A DNA stretch of 7,283 nucleotides from Oscillospiraceae bacterium. GTDB lineage: Bacteria > Bacillota > Clostridia > Oscillospirales > Acutalibacteraceae. The position numbers and the translations under genes were made by a program. The notes beneath the pieces were generated by a model that made no database searches, was not told where the DNA came from, and worked only from the letters and a program-made list of their open reading frames with translations. Below are positions 4,913 to 7,283 of the stretch, in pieces (positions within the stretch are counted from its first letter, which is position 1; each line of letters opens with the position of its first letter). Location: positions 1-7,283 of the forward strand of contig WREG01000101.1 of NCBI GenBank assembly GCA_009779455.1, written 5' to 3'.

Positions 4913-6402
4913 TCCATTGCCATAAAACTTGCGGCTTCGGCGCGTTTTTCCGCCAAATCGGCGTACATGCGCTCGCGTTCCGCCTGGCTGATGTTGAAAA
5001 ACAGTTTCGGTATAAGTGAAACAATTGACATGAGCGCGGGGATAAGCGTCGCCATCGCAAACACGCCTTTGGCTGTTTTCGCGGTCTGGTTGGTGTAACC
5101 CTCACCTGTCTGAAAACCGATTACTTTTAGCACGATATTGGTCATGGTGTCGCCTACCATATTTGTGAGTTTTTTCGGCATACCCCGCAAAACGCCCGTC
5201 ATGCCCTCGCTGCGGAAGCCGCTCCGCCACTCGCCGTAGTCGATGCATTCGTTGCGGATTTCGTTCGGGATTACCTTTTTAGTGCCCCATAGCGTCATAT
5301 CTATCGTATTCTGTACGCCGAAAGCGAAAATCATCGGCCATAAATCCATAAAATAATGCGTAACGCCTTTGCTTATTTTCGCCTTGTTTTTAACCTTGAT
5401 TATCCCGAACAGGTAAACCCCGACATACAGCGGAGAATTTATGTAGTCCCCCAGCAGCCAGAGGGTTTTCGTGGAAAAATGCTCCCGCAGCTTGCCGACA
5501 TATGCAAAACTGAAATAGCTCACGGGCGAACCGGGGATGCCCGAAATAAGGCCGAAATTCGCGAAATTGAGGATGGATTTTATATAAGTCCCCATCTGCC
5601 TTTTAAGCGTGAAGCCGTCTAAAACCTCGCCGAGCATAAGCATAAGCAGCGGGCGGTTATGGCGGAGGGCGTTCATGGATTCGCGGATCGTGGGCGGCTT
5701 TTCTTTTACGGTTTCCAAGCCGTAAACCCGCTCTTTTGAAACTATGGCGAAATACAGTGACATTAAGCCGGCGATAAACAGGGTGCTGAGACCGAGGGAC
5801 GTATACAGCGTCCGCATATTCATATTGATTTCAATGGCGGCCTTTTTTTTATTGCGCGAAATTACGTCCCGGAGGATGGTGAACACATGCTTCGGGAGGT
5901 CCGCACCGAACATTTCAAGGAATTTGGCTTTTGTTATCAGCCCCAGGCGCTCCTGGGGGTTCGGCGTGATATTCGCCATCATGCCCGTGCGGGCTATATC
6001 GCCGATCGTAGCGGTCAGCTCGTTGAACATGCTTAATATAAGCCACGAGGCGATTTTCGGCGCGAAGGTACTTCCCGTGTCCCAAAAAATATAGGGAAGC
6101 ATGAAAAACAGAGCGCATACCGGAAGCCCGTAAATCGGGTAAAGAAGCAGATAAGGCCTGAATTTGCCGAAGCGCGTGCGGGTTTTATCGATCCATGCCG
6201 CGCAGAACAGGTCGTTTATAACGTCCCATACAGTCCGCAGCGGCTGCCAGAGCGCCTGCTGGCCTTTGTCGATATTCAAGACCCTGTCAATAAACTCATC
6301 TTCGCCCTTTATCGGGATTTTGGTCGATACGTCGAACATGACATAACCCATTGATTCCGCCGTCCGTACAAATTTACGGCCCTGCTGCATTGTCTCCGCC
6401 AT
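4882..6402 (-). CDS. GPH-type MFS sugar/cation symporter, first gene of tandem pair
   Basis: The 506-aa protein is collinear with the next gene and has the same family marks: WDVINDL with Asp60 and Asp64 at MelB-like cation positions, DKTRTRFGKFRPYLL (72-86), and ECIDYGEWRSGFRSEGMTG (385-403). Hydrophobic stretches are clear at about 84-107, 116-128, 202-221, 322-335 and 446-470. It is probably a cytoplasmic-membrane symporter for a sugar or glycoside, with unknown substrate. The start is supported by GAGGTG (minus strand, plus 6408-6413) five nt before the ATG, and by the promoter at 6442-6470. It is the first gene of the two-gene operon. Its last ten or so codons are encoded by one arm of the 4832-4912 repeat, so its C-terminus (DSDQPSVVRT) differs from that of its paralogue (KDAAGLGRD). 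A segment of near-identical DNA, 5192-5271, matches 3599-3678 in the paralogue. Confidence 0.87.
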   Translation of the reverse strand: MAETMQQGRKFVRTAESMGYVMFDVSTKIPIKGEDEFIDRVLNIDKGQQALWQPLRTVWDVINDLFCAAWIDKTRTRFGKFRPYLLLYPIYGLPVCALFFMLPYIFWDTGSTFAPKIASWLILSMFNELTATIGDIARTGMMANITPNPQERLGLITKAKFLEMFGADLPKHVFTILRDVISRNKKKAAIEINMNMRTLYTSLGLSTLFIAGLMSLYFAIVSKERVYGLETVKEKPPTIRESMNALRHNRPLLMLMLGEVLDGFTLKRQMGTYIKSILNFANFGLISGIPGSPVSYFSFAYVGKLREHFSTKTLWLLGDYINSPLYVGVYLFGIIKVKNKAKISKGVTHYFMDLWPMIFAFGVQNTIDMTLWGTKKVIPNEIRNECIDYGEWRSGFRSEGMTGVLRGMPKKLTNMVGDTMTNIVLKVIGFQTGEGYTNQTAKTAKGVFAMATLIPALMSIVSLIPKLFFNISQAERERMYADLAEKRAEAASFMAMDSDQPSVVRT

Positions 6403-6441
6403 TGCGGCACCTCTTTAAATATGTATAATATATTAACTTGC

Positions 6442-6470
6442 ATTATATCATTTTTTGTCGTATCTGTCTA
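6442..6470 (-). promoter_or_regulatory. promoter of the transporter operon
   Basis: Read on the minus strand: -35 TAGACA (plus 6465-6470, 5 of 6), a 17-nt spacer, and a perfect -10 TATAAT (plus 6442-6447). Transcription would begin near 6435 and give a leader of about 33 nt ending in the ribosome binding site at 6408-6413. No operator palindrome was recognised. Confidence 0.65.
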
Positions 6471-6476
6471 TTGCTT

Positions 6477-6505
6477 TTTAGAATAATGACATTTAAAATT
6501 ATAAT
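6477..6505 (+). promoter_or_regulatory. possible promoter for the DNA glycosylase gene
   Basis: TATAAT at 6500-6505 has a weak -35 (TTTAGA, 6477-6482) 17 nt upstream. The RNA would start near 6512, very close to the AAGGA ribosome binding site at 6510-6514, which would be partly lost. The real promoter may lie slightly upstream or be another AT-rich hexamer in this gap, so this is a weak call. Confidence 0.3.
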
Positions 6506-6525
6506 ATTTAAGGATTTTTATAAAT

Positions 6526-7038
6526 ATGAAACTAAACGGGAATTTTTACTCAAAAAGCGCGGAAGAACTCGCGCCTTTGCTTTTAGGCAAGCTTTTATGC
6601 CGCGATACAGGCGGCAAAACATTTAAATTGCGGATAAACGAAACCGAATGCTACCGGGGCGACGACACCGCCTGCCACGCGTTCAGGGGAAAGACCGCCA
6701 GAACTTCAATAATGTATGAAAAAGGCGGGTACGCGTACATATATTTATGTTACGGCATCCACCATCTGCTGAATATTGTCGCAGGGGGGGAAGGTTTCCC
6801 CGAAGCCGTGCTTATCCGCGGGGTTGAAGGTTTTCAAGGCCCCGGAAAGCTCACAAAAGCGCTTAAAATTGACAGGGAATTATACGGCGAAAACCTGATT
6901 CTGTCAAAAAAGCTGTGGCTGGAGGACGACGGGTTTGTTGCCTTTGACTATAAGCGTTCCAAAAGGATAGGGATCGATTACGCCGAGGAAAAAGACCGCG
7001 AAAGGCTTTGGCGGTTTTATACAGAAATATACTGTTAA
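6526..7038 (+). CDS. DNA-3-methyladenine glycosylase, AAG/MPG family
   Basis: The 170-aa protein is predicted to excise alkylated purines (3-methyladenine, hypoxanthine and similar) from DNA, opening base excision repair in the cytoplasm. Family marks: RINETECYRGDD (36-47), where Glu41 matches the catalytic Glu125 of the human enzyme and Tyr43 matches Tyr127; CHAFRGKTART (50-60), with His51 in the place of human His136; YAYIYLCYGIHHLLNIV (69-85), with the conserved Tyr-Gly and Asn83; and GPGKLTKAL (105-113). The Glu41-to-His51 spacing is one residue shorter than in the human protein (Glu125 to His136). At 170 aa it is on the short side for the family (about 190-200), though the C-terminus RLWRF looks natural. 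AAGGA (6510-6514) lies 11 nt before the ATG. It is divergent from the transporter operon and convergent with the right-edge gene, so it is probably monocistronic. Confidence 0.9.
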   Translation: MKLNGNFYSKSAEELAPLLLGKLLCRDTGGKTFKLRINETECYRGDDTACHAFRGKTARTSIMYEKGGYAYIYLCYGIHHLLNIVAGGEGFPEAVLIRGVEGFQGPGKLTKALKIDRELYGENLILSKKLWLEDDGFVAFDYKRSKRIGIDYAEEKDRERLWRFYTEIYC

Positions 7039-7044
7039 TCGCAT

Positions 7045-7126
7045 AAAAATTGTAGTTGTTCGGACTGAGCAGTTCTTGAAAAATGTCAAGAACGAACAGC
7101 GAAGGAAAGAAGAACTACTAATTTTT
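7045..7126. terminator. bidirectional intrinsic terminator-like hairpin between convergent genes
   Basis: The core is a perfect 8-bp stem, GTTCTTGA (7072-7079) with TCAAGAAC (7086-7093), and a 6-nt loop. Below it TGTTC (7057-7061) can pair with GAACA (7094-7098), and then GTAGT (7052-7056) with ACTAC (7114-7118). AAAAATT (7045-7051) pairs with AATTTTT (7120-7126). The structure ends in five U residues on both strands, as expected for a shared terminator of the glycosylase gene and the minus-strand gene. The stem is interrupted by bulges, so strength is uncertain. The stop codon of the minus-strand gene (7118-7120) lies inside the outer stem. Confidence 0.6.
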
Positions 7127-7283
7127 AGCGATAAACAGTATATAATCCATAAATTTATTCCAGTCATAGGCGGTCAGATTATGATCGCCTTTTCTTATGT
7201 GGTAGCCGATACCGCCCTCATGGAAGTGTTCGCCCGCTTCCGGGAGCCTGCCGGGGCAAACAAGGCCCGTTTTCCCTAAAAAC
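7118..7283 (-). CDS. C-terminal fragment of an alpha/beta-hydrolase-like protein, runs off right edge
   Basis: On the minus strand an open frame enters at the window edge and ends at TAG (plus 7118-7120), giving 54 residues. The segment GIGYHIRKGDHNLTAYDWNKFMDYI resembles the C-termini of bacterial alpha/beta-hydrolase esterases of the glucuronyl/acetylxylan-esterase-like type. In these a GYHxRxGxH motif carries the catalytic-triad His (here in KGDH) and is followed by a TxxDWxxFxDF helix. The protein evidence favours this strand over the overlapping plus-strand frame at 7076-7279, which has a TTG start and no recognisable content. The gene's start, the nucleophile Ser and any signal peptide lie outside the window. 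Esterase specificity is a guess from memory of the motif; coding on this strand is more certain than function. Confidence 0.6.
   Translation of the reverse strand, partial: FLGKTGLVCPGRLPEAGEHFHEGGIGYHIRKGDHNLTAYDWNKFMDYILFIAKN

Noticed and set aside
7076..7279. Plus-strand open frame of 67 codons at the right edge
   Set aside because: It begins with TTG inside the terminator hairpin, lacks a ribosome binding site and has no recognisable content. The minus strand over the same bases reads a motif-bearing esterase-like C-terminus.

Overview
The window looks like chromosomal DNA of a gut-type Clostridia bacterium (Bacillota, probably Oscillospiraceae/Ruminococcaceae-like). The evidence is the style of the proteins (an XRE regulator, a CapA-domain protein with a Thr-rich tail, large GPH-type transporters), GAGG-type ribosome binding sites, AT-rich promoters and mixed-GC coding. 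This is inference from family resemblance, not a database result.

Layout from left to right. (1) The N-terminal 44 codons of an XRE-type regulator run leftward off the window from position 132. (2) A divergent, AT-rich promoter region follows. (3) Next is a rightward pair: a nicotinate phosphoribosyltransferase (NAPRTase)-like gene and a membrane-anchored CapA-domain gene. (4) Facing them is a leftward operon of two tandem GPH/MFS sugar-type transporters, about three-quarters identical, driven by a good promoter near 6442-6470. (5) Divergent from that operon is a small gene for a 3-methyladenine DNA glycosylase of the AAG/MPG family. (6) At the right edge, the last 54 codons of an alpha/beta-hydrolase-like gene enter on the minus strand. 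They converge with the glycosylase gene on a shared, bidirectional terminator-like hairpin.

Two things stand out. First, the NAPRTase-like and CapA-like proteins are recognisable along their whole length but both have lost the residues on which their families' chemistry depends. The NAPRTase catalytic His is Ser and its nicotinate-stacking Tyr is Cys. In the CapA domain nearly every metal-ligand position is changed. Both reading frames are intact, so these look like maintained pseudoenzymes or repurposed proteins rather than decayed genes. Second, three gene junctions carry short elements built from 7-bp units arranged as inverted arms around a spacer (about 1690-1791, 3221-3299 and 4832-4912). 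The 7-bp word differs at each site. The neighbouring genes read into the arms, which supply their last codons and stop codons. A fourth heptad run lies in the first codons of the XRE gene.

Nothing in the window ties all the genes into one pathway. The transporter pair and the hydrolase at the right edge would fit carbohydrate use, but that is only suggestive. No tRNA, rRNA, CRISPR array or transposase was seen.
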